DNA of 64,000 nucleotides, taken from contig NZ_JACHGW010000004.1 in NCBI RefSeq assembly GCF_014202505.1, positions 186,001-250,000 on the forward strand, written 5' to 3'. Each line of letters opens with the position of its first letter. The first letter of the stretch is position 1. The DNA comes from Armatimonas rosea (GTDB lineage: Bacteria > Armatimonadota > Armatimonadia > Armatimonadales > Armatimonadaceae). Below, piece by piece: positions 49,188-57,527 of this stretch. The translations under genes were made by a program, and so were the position numbers. The notes under the pieces were generated by a model. The model searched no databases, had not been told where the DNA came from, and saw only the letters and a program-made list of their open reading frames with translations.

Positions 49188-50278
49188 TGCTCCCGCGCGT
49201 CTTGGCCATCTCCAGCTCCACCGACAATGGCGGCTCCCAGCGGCACTCCGTCACCCTGGCGGTGGACTACCAGGCACACGGGGGAAGTGTCGTGATCGCC
49301 TGCCCCCCAGGGAGCTTTATTGAGGCGACCAGCCAGCGTCTTGGGGTGAAGACCGTCCCCTTCCAGCTCCGCAACAGCGCCGATCTCTCGGCGGTACGCG
49401 CCCTAGCACAGCTCGTCCGGGACCACGAAGCCGAGGTACTCCATAGCCATGCACGCCGGGACTTTGTGGCCGCGACTCTGGCAGGAAAGCTGACACGCTG
49501 CCCGGTGCTCTTGCATGTCCATGTGGTCCGCCCGCTGGGCGAGCCGCTGCGCCTGGCAGGGCACTTCTTCAACCAGGTCAGCGGGATTATCGCGGTCTCG
49601 GAGTTTACCCGCCAGGAGCTCGAGCACTGGCATGGGCTGCGCCCTGGGCTCGTCCGGCGCATCTACAACGGGATCGATCCCCACACCTTTGTGGAAGCGA
49701 CAAGCCTTCGCAGAGAGTGGCAGATCCCTGAAGGCGACCTGGTTATCGGGATGGTGGGGCGGCTGACGACCAAGGGACAAGAGAGCTTCGTGCCGGTCGC
49801 CGCCCGCCTCGCACAGCGCTACTCCAACCTGCACTTTGTCTTTGTCGGACCCGATGGCCCGGAGCTGCGCTTCTCTGAGCTCCAGGCAAAGCTCGCCGCC
49901 GCTGGCCTTCAAGGCCGTAGCCTCGTCGCCGGGGTGTGCGACCAGATTCCGCGTGTGATGCGCTCCCTGGATATTCTGGTGCACCTTCCCACCGACGAAG
50001 CCTTTGGGCTGGCACTGATCGAGGCGGCGGCTGCGGGCGTGCCCGTGGTCGCGAGCAGTATCGGGGGGTGCCGGGAGGTGGTGGTGGATCAGCAGACCGG
50101 GATTCTCGTCCCGCCCAATGCACCGCAAGAGACCGAGCAGGCACTCGCCAGCCTCCTCGACAACCCCGCCTTGCGTCAGGCCCTTGGAGCCGCGGGGCAG
50201 TGCCGTGTCCAGACCGAGTTTTCGTCGCAGCGCCAGCTCGCCGACCTCTGTGCCCTCTACGAGGAAGTCACCCGATGA
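49187..50278 (+). CDS. Glycosyltransferase family 4 protein
   Basis: A 363-residue GT-B enzyme transferring a sugar from a nucleotide donor. The N-terminal acceptor domain begins LPRVLAISSSTDNGGSQRHS. The donor domain has VIGMVGRLTTKGQES and the E-x7-E motif EAFGLALIEAAAAGVPVVAS. The start is a GTG overlapping the lptG stop by one base (TAGTG). It probably builds an envelope glycan together with LptFG and the downstream deacetylase. Confidence 0.87.
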   Translation: MLPRVLAISSSTDNGGSQRHSVTLAVDYQAHGGSVVIACPPGSFIEATSQRLGVKTVPFQLRNSADLSAVRALAQLVRDHEAEVLHSHARRDFVAATLAGKLTRCPVLLHVHVVRPLGEPLRLAGHFFNQVSGIIAVSEFTRQELEHWHGLRPGLVRRIYNGIDPHTFVEATSLRREWQIPEGDLVIGMVGRLTTKGQESFVPVAARLAQRYSNLHFVFVGPDGPELRFSELQAKLAAAGLQGRSLVAGVCDQIPRVMRSLDILVHLPTDEAFGLALIEAAAAGVPVVASSIGGCREVVVDQQTGILVPPNAPQETEQALASLLDNPALRQALGAAGQCRVQTEFSSQRQLADLCALYEEVTR

Positions 50279-51045
50279 GCCAGAAACAACCCATTCCGAT
50301 CTTGATGTACCACGCGGTCGAGAGCACCGAGCGCCCGGATAAGTACAAGCACTTCTATGTCACCACCAAGGAGCTCGCCCGCCAGGTCAAGGAGCTCAAG
50401 AGCCGCGGCTACACCGCCATCTCCCTCGATCAGCTTGTCGCGGGGCTGGCCGGTGGCCCTCTCCCGGAGAAGCCGGTGGTGCTCACCTTCGACGATGGCT
50501 ATCAAAACGTACTAACCAATGCCCACCCGATCTTTGAGGCGGCTGGCTGGCCCTACACGATCTATCTGGTCAGCGAGCGGATCGGGGGGCGCAACGAGTG
50601 GGTAGAGCCCGAGGGCTACGAGGCGACTCCCCTGCTAACGGCCAGCGAGATTGCAACCCTCGCCGCCAGCCCGCTCGTCACCCTCGGTGCCCACACGGCC
50701 ACCCACCCCAAGCTCGACCAGCTCTCGCCCGAGGCCGCCCACGACGAGCTTATCCGCTCCAAGGCGCAGCTCGAAGACCGGCTCCAGCGCCCGGTGCCGC
50801 ACTTCTGCTACCCCTACGGCCACTTCAACGAAGCAGTTGTCGAGCTGGTGCGGGAGGCGGGCTACCAGACAGCGACCACGACCCAGCACGGCCGGGTAAA
50901 CGCCACGGGCGAGGACCTGCTGCGCCTCCCTCGTGTCTCCATCTACCACGTCCCCCCGTTCTCCCTCACCTACGGCCCCGGTGCCCTCAACTTCCGCTGG
51001 CGAGTCGAGAGCCGCAAGGACAAGCGCCGTCGAGAGTCATCTTAA
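50275..51045 (+). CDS. Polysaccharide deacetylase (NodB/CE4)
   Basis: A 256-residue CE4 deacetylase acting on N-acetylated sugars. The motifs are VVLTFDDGYQNVL (catalytic Asp pair), LGAHTATHPKLDQL (metal His pair) and HFCYPYGHFNE. No signal peptide is visible, so a cytoplasmic or membrane-associated site on a lipid-linked glycan is possible. Its ATG overlaps the glycosyltransferase stop (ATGA). Its stop shares the palindrome TTAA with the stop of the convergent lipoprotein gene. Confidence 0.88.
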   Translation: MSQKQPIPILMYHAVESTERPDKYKHFYVTTKELARQVKELKSRGYTAISLDQLVAGLAGGPLPEKPVVLTFDDGYQNVLTNAHPIFEAAGWPYTIYLVSERIGGRNEWVEPEGYEATPLLTASEIATLAASPLVTLGAHTATHPKLDQLSPEAAHDELIRSKAQLEDRLQRPVPHFCYPYGHFNEAVVELVREAGYQTATTTQHGRVNATGEDLLRLPRVSIYHVPPFSLTYGPGALNFRWRVESRKDKRRRESS

Positions 51046-52061
51046 GCCTCGAAAAACCAGGACTCGATAACACTGTTGGGGAGGTTGCTTGGTGCCCCAG
51101 CATCCTTTAGGCTCCGGTCGTAGAAGCGTGCCCCCTTGCCGTTTTCAAGATCAATCCAGAGCCGCTCGCCATCGGGGGAGAAGCGCCCGCCCCCTGTGTT
51201 TGAGGTCGTTTTCAGCAAGCTCAGGCTCTCTCCCGAGAGCCAGTAGACTTTAGTACCTTGCCGGACAATTCCCATGCCATCGTCGGGAGCAGTGTCATAG
51301 AGTAAGCAGCCGAGAGAGCTGCTCTGAAGGATCGGACTCGGTGTTGCGGTGGTGTAGTCCAGGAGTCCATAGCTTGAGCTGAGATCGACTAAGTTTTGTG
51401 CGCTGTAGGAGACGCTCAGCTTCCTGTCGCCGCGCCAGAGGGGGCGACGGAGGGTTGTGTTTGCGGAGATGCCTCCTTCAAAAATCACCGGTGGAGAGTT
51501 GCCAGGTAAGGGGAAGACCTGCTCTTTTTTCACAACATCGTAGGCATGGATCGCCATCCAGTTCCGTGGGGTCGGCGTTGTCTGGCTATGCACGGTCAGA
51601 AACGTTAGCTGCGTCCCCGTGGCGTTCCAGCTCGGCTCCAGCCCCTCACTGTAGAGCGCATGATCCGAGCCATCGGCGTTGAGTGTGTAGAGACTGTAGC
51701 GATTGGTCACAAAGTCCTGCACCACGTAGGCGATCTTATGGCCATTGCGCGACCAGCTGGGGTAGAAGACATTGGGCTGCTCGGGCATGTTCACAGGCTG
51801 ATAGTCGGTGCCATCGGTGCGCACACTGGCAAGCCGGTAGCCTCCCGCAGTCCGCTCCACATACCCAAAGCGCTCTCGACGCCCTGACGGAACAGGTGAA
51901 GGCGTGGGGGTTGGTGTGGAGCCTGGCGTCGGTGTCGGAATCGGGGTTGGTGTCGCACCTGGTGTGACAGATCCACCGCCGCCACATCCCGCGAATAAAC
52001 CGATACTTCCTGTCAGAAGCAACTCGCGGCGTGTCGGAGTCCAGAGCATTTGTTTTTTCAT
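51042..52061 (-). CDS. Lipoprotein with TolB-like (PD40) beta-propeller
   Basis: A 339-residue exported protein. The N-terminus has RRELLLTGSIGLFAGCGGGG (Arg pair and lipobox), followed by a Pro/Thr repeat linker (about 32-57) and a propeller with WD/PD40-like blades (VFYPSWSRNGHKIAYV, LEPSWNATGTQLTF, GGRFSPDGERLWID). It probably binds a partner at the envelope. It is convergent with the deacetylase gene. Confidence 0.78.
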   Translation of the reverse strand: MKKQMLWTPTRRELLLTGSIGLFAGCGGGGSVTPGATPTPIPTPTPGSTPTPTPSPVPSGRRERFGYVERTAGGYRLASVRTDGTDYQPVNMPEQPNVFYPSWSRNGHKIAYVVQDFVTNRYSLYTLNADGSDHALYSEGLEPSWNATGTQLTFLTVHSQTTPTPRNWMAIHAYDVVKKEQVFPLPGNSPPVIFEGGISANTTLRRPLWRGDRKLSVSYSAQNLVDLSSSYGLLDYTTATPSPILQSSSLGCLLYDTAPDDGMGIVRQGTKVYWLSGESLSLLKTTSNTGGGRFSPDGERLWIDLENGKGARFYDRSLKDAGAPSNLPNSVIESWFFEA

Positions 52062-52069
52062 CTTCGTTC

Positions 52070-52594
52070 TCAGTCAACTCGTGTCGGTGTCGAGACCGGA
52101 GCAAGGCGCTCCAGGATGTGGAACACCCCGGGCTCAAAGGGCAGGTCGGTCTCTAAGAATCGCACCGTGCCGGGAGCGCCGCCGGTAACAAGCCACCTGC
52201 CGTCGCCGCCGCGCTCCACGCGTAGCAGGTGCCCGGCCATCGTTCGCACCTGGCCATCCCGAGGAAACGTGTAGCGCTCCTTGGAGCCCGCCCCGCCCAG
52301 GGTCAGCCGCCCCTCCAGGACATGGTCCCAGACAAAGCTCTTGAGCTGCTCCAGCTTGGCGGGGCGCTGGAACCGAGCCAGCGCCACATTGTGCGGGACA
52401 AGAAGCGTGAAGGGCCGTGCGGAGAGTGCCCGCTCCAGCCCGCTCGCCTCGACCAGCTCCGCAAAGGCTGTCAGGATGCGCTCGTTCTTGCCTTGGACAG
52501 GCCGCTCCACACGGCGCAGGCTGGCGAGGAGCCCACTGTCCTTAAACTCCAGCTTGGGACGCTCACCAAAACGAATCGGGGCACTCTGTCTCAT
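52070..52594 (-). CDS. Fasciclin (FAS1) domain protein
   Basis: A 174-residue protein with one FAS1 domain, a fold used in adhesion or matrix proteins. Recognisable segments are ILTAFAELVEASGLERAL, FTLLVPHNVALARF, LKSFVWDHVLEGRLTLGG and a C-terminal VFHILERLAPV. No signal peptide is seen in the chosen frame, which starts at the ATG overlapping the previous stop (ATGA). It is the last gene of the cytolysin-like operon. Confidence 0.72.
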   Translation of the reverse strand: MRQSAPIRFGERPKLEFKDSGLLASLRRVERPVQGKNERILTAFAELVEASGLERALSARPFTLLVPHNVALARFQRPAKLEQLKSFVWDHVLEGRLTLGGAGSKERYTFPRDGQVRTMAGHLLRVERGGDGRWLVTGGAPGTVRFLETDLPFEPGVFHILERLAPVSTPTRVD

Positions 52595-53340
52595 CGCTTC
52601 TTACCGCCTCGGTTCGCGTTCAGGTTCGGATCGGTGAGGCTGATGCGCACATCGCTGCCCTTGTCGGCGACCGTGCGAAGCGTGAAGACCAGCTCCCGGG
52701 GATTGGCGCTGGTCGGGACACAGAAAACCAGATTAAACTCCAGCTTGGCCCCCGGGAGCAGCGGCTTACTCTGAAACGCCTCGGAGGCGATATCGGTGAG
52801 GATCGGAGGAAACGACTCCCCACTGGCATCGGCGAGCGCGGTGTGCGTGTCGCTCTGGTACCACCAGAGCTGCTGCGCCGACTTCTGCCCGTTCTTGACC
52901 TCGCAGCGGTAGACCAGGAGCCGGTAGCCGGGCTTGGGCTCGTAGGTCGTGCCATTGATCTTGGCGATCGGATTGATGAGGCCGTAGTCCGTGGCGGTCT
53001 TGGTCTCCAGAGTGTACGACGGCACCTCTCGGGGATTAGTAACTGTCAGCCGCCACTTGCCATCGAATACCGTCTCCCCCAGCTTGCCACGCACGCCCTC
53101 CACCTGGTTCGCGCCACCGTCTTTGACCAGCGCATAGCCCTTGGAGGTCTTCACCACGGTCAGGCCGAGTGCCTTGGCCACATCAGCGATCGGCACCATC
53201 ACGGAGTCCCCGACCCGCTGGAGCCGCTCCGAGGCCAGGGTGTCGTTGATCAGGAGCGTGCGCTCGTTGCTCGGCTTGAGCTGGGCGTGGGCGGGTGCGA
53301 GCACGCAGACGGTGAGTGCGGAGTACAAAACTGCCTTCAT
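52591..53340 (-). CDS. Exported protein with stalk (copper amine oxidase N-like) domain
   Basis: A 249-residue protein, start ATG at 53340, 1 nt after the cytolysin-like stop. The signal peptide spans about 1-20 (ending AHAQ). Residues 25-70 match the small stalk domain found in many secreted proteins (LLINDTLASERLQRVGDSVM, then VPIADVAKALGL). The second half is an immunoglobulin-like domain of the DUF4352 type (LLVYRCEVKNGQKSAQQLWW). It could be the partner of the cytolysin-like protein, a guess from position. Confidence 0.72.
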   Translation of the reverse strand: MKAVLYSALTVCVLAPAHAQLKPSNERTLLINDTLASERLQRVGDSVMVPIADVAKALGLTVVKTSKGYALVKDGGANQVEGVRGKLGETVFDGKWRLTVTNPREVPSYTLETKTATDYGLINPIAKINGTTYEPKPGYRLLVYRCEVKNGQKSAQQLWWYQSDTHTALADASGESFPPILTDIASEAFQSKPLLPGAKLEFNLVFCVPTSANPRELVFTLRTVADKGSDVRISLTDPNLNANRGGKKR

Positions 53341-53341
53341 C

Positions 53342-55171
53342 TTAGAGAAATCCTTTCCGAACGAGTGTGATGTGTAGCTCTGCCGGCGATGTTGTCGGCA
53401 CGCCATTGGGAAACCCAGGAACAGGCAGGCCGGGAACCTTGAGGAGTACGGGGCTACCGTCGAGGTGGGTCGGCCCCACCAGGACTACCTCGCCCCGCTT
53501 TGCCCACTCGCGGGGATCGATCTCCAGCTTCCACTCCCCTAGAAGATCGTCCTTGCTCCCACCATCCCGGTCCATGATGCGGATATCGAGCTTGAGCTTC
53601 TCCTTGGTGTCGTAGTAGTAGTCCAGCGTGTGCGGGGTGACCGCCCCCCCGAAGTCGCCGCCATCGCCGATATCGATCGTGCCGTTTTTTTCGCGCTTGG
53701 TCTCGTCGGCCTTCGTCCGGGGAATCTCCCAGAACTTCTGCCCGGCAAGCCGCGCCTCGCCGTAGCACTCCACGGTATTGTCCAGGACGCCGTCATCGGA
53801 GTCGTTGATCTTGACATAGAGCCGCAGCTCGTAGGTCTCGCCCGCGGGATTGGGAGCGTACTCGGTGTGGACATACTCCGTGGTGCGCATCATGCTCGCC
53901 AGCGCCTGGTCCTTGAGAGAGCGCACGGTGTAGGAGATCGGGGCCATCTCGGAGGGCTTCGGGGCTCGGGCCAGTAGCGCCTGGATGATCTGGTTGAAGT
54001 TTGTCGAAGACGCCGCCCGGACCACGTTATCCGCTGGCCCTCCGATAGTCGTGAACGTAATCGTGGTCTTCTCGTCGCGGCGGAGCTGCTCCGCGGCGAC
54101 ACTCACATCGGCGCTGGCAAAGCCAATGCTCCCCCCGGCTTGCACCTTGGCCTTCAGCTCGTCTTCGGTGAGCGTCCGCTTCATGTTGAAGGCCACAATG
54201 GTTCCGTAGGTGACAGTCGCGATATAGCAGGGCAGGTTTTTATGGTCGATCACCTTCATGCGAGCCAGGGCATGGGCATCGTCGAGCGTGAAGCTCTCGT
54301 TGAAGAACCCGCGCCAGCCCGGTGCCTGCGGCTCCATCGCAATCGTGTAGCCTCGCAGGATCAGGGTCCCGTTGATCGACTCCTCCCGCGCCGTTGACTT
54401 GGTCGAGAAGACACTCTTGACATAGCCCGTCATGTACCGTGCATCGATTCCCAGGCTCAGCGCACTCTGCTCCACGGAGTCGGCGCGGGTGTACTTAAAG
54501 TCCGAGGAGGTCGGGATATCGCGCCCATTGAGTAGCTCCCGGAGCTCGCCGACTGCGCTTCCCACGGTAGCACCACTGGGCTCGGCGACCGTCCGGCTGC
54601 CATTGGAGACACTGGGATTGACCACAAAGACCCGCAGGGGAGCACGCTTGGTCTCCAGATTCGGAATCTTATTGAGCGAGCCCAGCCCGGCGCGTAGCCC
54701 GTTTTCCTGCAGCAGGCTCCCCGGCCAGAAGAACTCCGCAGCGGGATCGAAGCTGACAATAGCGGCGGGATTGGTCGTGAGCGAGTAGCGGCTCCGGGTG
54801 ACATTGTAGGCCCGGTTCCCCTCTTTCTCGGTGCTGGTTGCCGGATCCCCGCCTTGGGGTGTCGGCGTGTCGAGGTTGGGAGCGATGCGGCGCACGGTGG
54901 GCGGCAGAATGGCATCGCCCTCACGCGGTGCCCAGGCAGGGAGCGCCTCGAAGAACGCATCCAACGAGGTCGTGGTCTCCAAGTTCGCCAGGAGCATGAC
55001 CCGGTCTTTGAGGAGGCGGTCCGACTTGGGAGGCTCTTTGACCGTCGCAGGAACCACCGTTGTGCCACGGGGGATGCCTTGGGCCTTGGGCGGCTTCTGT
55101 GCGGTCACGGCACTACTAGCCCCCAAAATCAATCCCACTGCCAGACTACTTGCAAGCAAATAATTTTTCAT
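53342..55171 (-). CDS. Cholesterol-dependent-cytolysin-like (CDC-like) secreted protein
   Basis: A 609-residue protein, start ATG at 55171. The signal peptide spans about 1-24 (ending AVTAQ). Residues about 140-435 align by eye to the membrane-attack domains of thiol-activated cytolysins: FFWPGSLLQENGL (pneumolysin YPGALL), ETKRAPLRVFVV (RAP block), ILRGYTIAMEP (FKQIYYTVSV), PCYIATVTYGTIVAFNMK (PLVYISSVAYGRQVYLK), and APISYTVRSLKDQALASMM (GLPISYTTSFLRDNVV). The tryptophan undecapeptide domain is absent. In its place is a different C-terminal domain (about 440-609) with an acidic loop DRDGGSKDDLLGEW, C2-like. It heads an operon with two small genes and is divergent from a SARP regulator. Confidence 0.83.
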   Translation of the reverse strand: MKNYLLASSLAVGLILGASSAVTAQKPPKAQGIPRGTTVVPATVKEPPKSDRLLKDRVMLLANLETTTSLDAFFEALPAWAPREGDAILPPTVRRIAPNLDTPTPQGGDPATSTEKEGNRAYNVTRSRYSLTTNPAAIVSFDPAAEFFWPGSLLQENGLRAGLGSLNKIPNLETKRAPLRVFVVNPSVSNGSRTVAEPSGATVGSAVGELRELLNGRDIPTSSDFKYTRADSVEQSALSLGIDARYMTGYVKSVFSTKSTAREESINGTLILRGYTIAMEPQAPGWRGFFNESFTLDDAHALARMKVIDHKNLPCYIATVTYGTIVAFNMKRTLTEDELKAKVQAGGSIGFASADVSVAAEQLRRDEKTTITFTTIGGPADNVVRAASSTNFNQIIQALLARAPKPSEMAPISYTVRSLKDQALASMMRTTEYVHTEYAPNPAGETYELRLYVKINDSDDGVLDNTVECYGEARLAGQKFWEIPRTKADETKREKNGTIDIGDGGDFGGAVTPHTLDYYYDTKEKLKLDIRIMDRDGGSKDDLLGEWKLEIDPREWAKRGEVVLVGPTHLDGSPVLLKVPGLPVPGFPNGVPTTSPAELHITLVRKGFL

Positions 55172-55182
55172 GTTGACAGTCT

Positions 55183-55233
55183 CGTGCGTCCACCGTGAAC
55201 GATTCGTGAACGAGGCAGGGATTTTCCGTGAAT
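55183..55233. promoter_or_regulatory. Phased heptamer direct repeats, putative SARP operator
   Basis: Heptamers at 11-bp steps: CGTGCGT (55183), CGTGAAC (55194), CGTGAAC (55205), a weak unit CAGGGAT (55216) and CGTGAAT (55227), each separated by 4 bp. SARP-family regulators bind exactly such heptamer repeats spaced by 4 bp on one face of DNA. The array fills the 79-bp gap between the cytolysin-like gene and the SARP gene. A GACTGT hexamer (55176-55181, minus) 4 nt before the cytolysin-like ATG may be a weak -10. Confidence 0.65.
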
Positions 55234-55250
55234 ATCGCGAACTGCTCCCT

Positions 55251-57527
55251 GTGTCGCTGACGCTTCGTTTCCTTGGCCCACCGCAGCTCCAGCGCGCTGT
55301 CCAGCCCCTCCCCCTTCCTCGCACGCGCAAGGCGCTGGCGCTCCTGGCCTTGCTGGCGCTCCATGCCGGACGAAGCGTGGACAGAAAGTACCTCGCGGAG
55401 GTGCTCTGGCCGGAGAGCGACCCTGCCACGGGCGCAACCAACCTTCGGCAGGCGCTTGCGATCCTGCGCCGGAGCTTGGGAGAGGACGCCGAGGCGGTGA
55501 TCGCGGAGGGGAAGCAGGCGCTTCGTCTGGAGCTTGGCCCCCTCTTCTGCGATGTCGCCGCGCTAGACAATGCTCTTCAGCGCCGCGACACCGACGCGAC
55601 CAAGGCTCTCTACACCGGTCCATTTCTGGAGGGCTTCACCGACGACTGGGTGCTTGTCGAGCGGGAAAAACGTGAGGCGGCGGTTCGGGCGCTTCTCACC
55701 CCCACAAGCTCAGCCCGGCTCCCCGCCTTTCTGACACCGTTCTTGGGCCGCACCCAAGAGCGCTCGCGGCTTACGGAGCTCCTCCAGCGCGAGGGAATCC
55801 GACTCGTGAGCGTGCTGGGAATGGGCGGCCTCGGCAAGACACGGCTCGCGCTAGCGGTCGCCACCAAGTTTCCCGAGGCGACCTTTGTGGATCTCTCCCT
55901 ACTACCTGCCGCTACGGGCACCGCTCGGCTCTGGCAGGCGCTCGCCGAGGCCCTGGAGCTCGAGACACTGACGGAGAAAGCGGTCTGTGAGTCTCTTCAG
56001 GGACGCTCGACGCTCCTGCTCTTGGACAATGCGGAGCATCTCTCCGAGACCACCGCACGGGTGCTCCAGGCTCTCCTGAGCCGCTGCCACCAGGCCCGTG
56101 CTCTGGTCACGAGCCGCGAGCCGCTCCAGCTTCCGGGGGAGGTGCTCTTCCGCCTCCAGCCGCTCAGCGACGATGACGCGCTGGCGCTCTTCACGCAGCG
56201 GGCGGGGCTCTCCCAGCCGGGAGTCGAGCTCCCCGAAGCCGCGCTACGGAGCCTCTGCCAGAAGCTGGAGGGGCTACCTCTCGCGCTGGAGCTGGCGGCG
56301 GCGCGGCTCCGGGTGATGCAGATCGAGGAGCTGGAGGCGCGCCTGATAGACCGCTTTCGCCTGCTGCGCTCCGATCAGCGACGTGTGGACCGCCACCAGA
56401 CCCTCCAGGCCACGGTCGATGGTTCCTGGGAGCAGCTCAGCGCCGACGAGAAGCGCACTCTGGCTGCGCTCTCGGTGCTCGTGGGGAGCTGGCCGCGGAG
56501 CCTCGCCCAAGCCGTGGCCTTTGCGCCGGGCACCGATGAGCTTGAGGTTCTTGAGACCCTGACACGCTTGGTGGATAAGTCCTGGCTCCGGGTTACCTCG
56601 GGGAGCTATAGCCTACTAGAGACCCTTCGTGAGTTCCTCGCCCCCCACCAGCTCCCCAGCGACCGCCAGCGTCTTGTGCAGTTTGCCCAAACCTGCATCC
56701 CCTACCGATACGACAACGAAATCCAGAGCACCTGGCTCCAGCGCCTCGCGCTCCACCGAGACAACCTGCGAGTGGCGCTCACCGTCGCCAATGACGAAAC
56801 CGCGGCGGAGCTTGCCGTGGAGCTGGGCGATGCCTTTGTGATCCAAGGACGCACGGAGGAGGGAATCGCTCTCTACGAAGACCTCCTAGCTCGACTTGCT
56901 CCACAGCACCCCCAGCAGGCGAGCCTGCTCTACTTCTTAGCCTTGCTGGAACAAGCCCGTGACAATCCCACCCGTGCCGGTGCCCTCCTCGACCAAGCAC
57001 GAGAGCTCTGTGAGCGAGCAGGAGACACGCGCCTGCTGATCCGCATCTTGGGCAACCTCGGAGTGAACGCCCGCCTCCAGCAGGACTTTCTCCGCGCCCG
57101 CGAGCTCTTCCGCAAGACCCTGGCGCTCCTTCAAACCTCGCAGCAAGGCACCCCCTCGGCGACCCTAATTCGCCTGGGTATCATCGAGCACGATCTCGGC
57201 AACCTCGCCGCCGCCCGCGACTATCTCCAGCAAGCCGTGGGCCTCAACCGCCACCACAGTAACGAGATTGGTCTGGGAGTTGCCCTCAGCAAGCTGGGCT
57301 ACGTGGAGCGTGATCTTGGCGAGCACGCCAGCGCCATCACCCTCTGGCGCGAGGCTCTCTCCCTCCATAGGGCGGTTGGCTATCGGCAAGAGCAAGGCAA
57401 TATCGCCCTCGCCCTCAGCCGCCTGCTCGACGATCCCCAAGAAATCGCCACCCTCCGCACCGAGGCCCACGACGCCTTCACCGCTATCCAGGACCAGGAA
57501 GGTTTGACGCGCCTCAACGGGACCTAG
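55251..57527 (+). CDS. SARP-type transcription regulator fused to NB-ARC ATPase and TPR repeats (AfsR-like)
   Basis: A 758-residue regulator. Residues 1-95 are a winged helix of the SARP type (SLTLRFLGPPQLQRAV and PLPRTRKALALLALLALHAG), 95-150 a short BTAD-like helical segment, and about 160-400 an NB-ARC ATPase with Walker A GMGGLGKTRLA (190-200), Walker B TLLLLDN and the GLPLALELAAARL block. The rest is TPR repeats. The class is a STAND switch that activates transcription on ligand binding. The GTG at 55251 fits SARP N-termini; an earlier ATG at 55170 would overlap the start codon of the divergent gene and is unlikely. It shares stop bases (CTAG) with the convergent gene. Confidence 0.9.
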   Translation: MSLTLRFLGPPQLQRAVQPLPLPRTRKALALLALLALHAGRSVDRKYLAEVLWPESDPATGATNLRQALAILRRSLGEDAEAVIAEGKQALRLELGPLFCDVAALDNALQRRDTDATKALYTGPFLEGFTDDWVLVEREKREAAVRALLTPTSSARLPAFLTPFLGRTQERSRLTELLQREGIRLVSVLGMGGLGKTRLALAVATKFPEATFVDLSLLPAATGTARLWQALAEALELETLTEKAVCESLQGRSTLLLLDNAEHLSETTARVLQALLSRCHQARALVTSREPLQLPGEVLFRLQPLSDDDALALFTQRAGLSQPGVELPEAALRSLCQKLEGLPLALELAAARLRVMQIEELEARLIDRFRLLRSDQRRVDRHQTLQATVDGSWEQLSADEKRTLAALSVLVGSWPRSLAQAVAFAPGTDELEVLETLTRLVDKSWLRVTSGSYSLLETLREFLAPHQLPSDRQRLVQFAQTCIPYRYDNEIQSTWLQRLALHRDNLRVALTVANDETAAELAVELGDAFVIQGRTEEGIALYEDLLARLAPQHPQQASLLYFLALLEQARDNPTRAGALLDQARELCERAGDTRLLIRILGNLGVNARLQQDFLRARELFRKTLALLQTSQQGTPSATLIRLGIIEHDLGNLAAARDYLQQAVGLNRHHSNEIGLGVALSKLGYVERDLGEHASAITLWREALSLHRAVGYRQEQGNIALALSRLLDDPQEIATLRTEAHDAFTAIQDQEGLTRLNGT

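Noticed and set aside
51895..51965. Tandem repeat near the lipoprotein start, considered as a CRISPR-like or VNTR repeat
   Set aside because: It is the coding sequence of a Pro/Thr linker with degenerate units, and there are no spacers. No CRISPR array was seen anywhere.
55170..55250. ATG start for the SARP gene at 55170
   Set aside because: It would overlap the start codon of the divergent cytolysin-like gene and add residues encoded by the operator repeats. The GTG at 55251 matches SARP N-termini.
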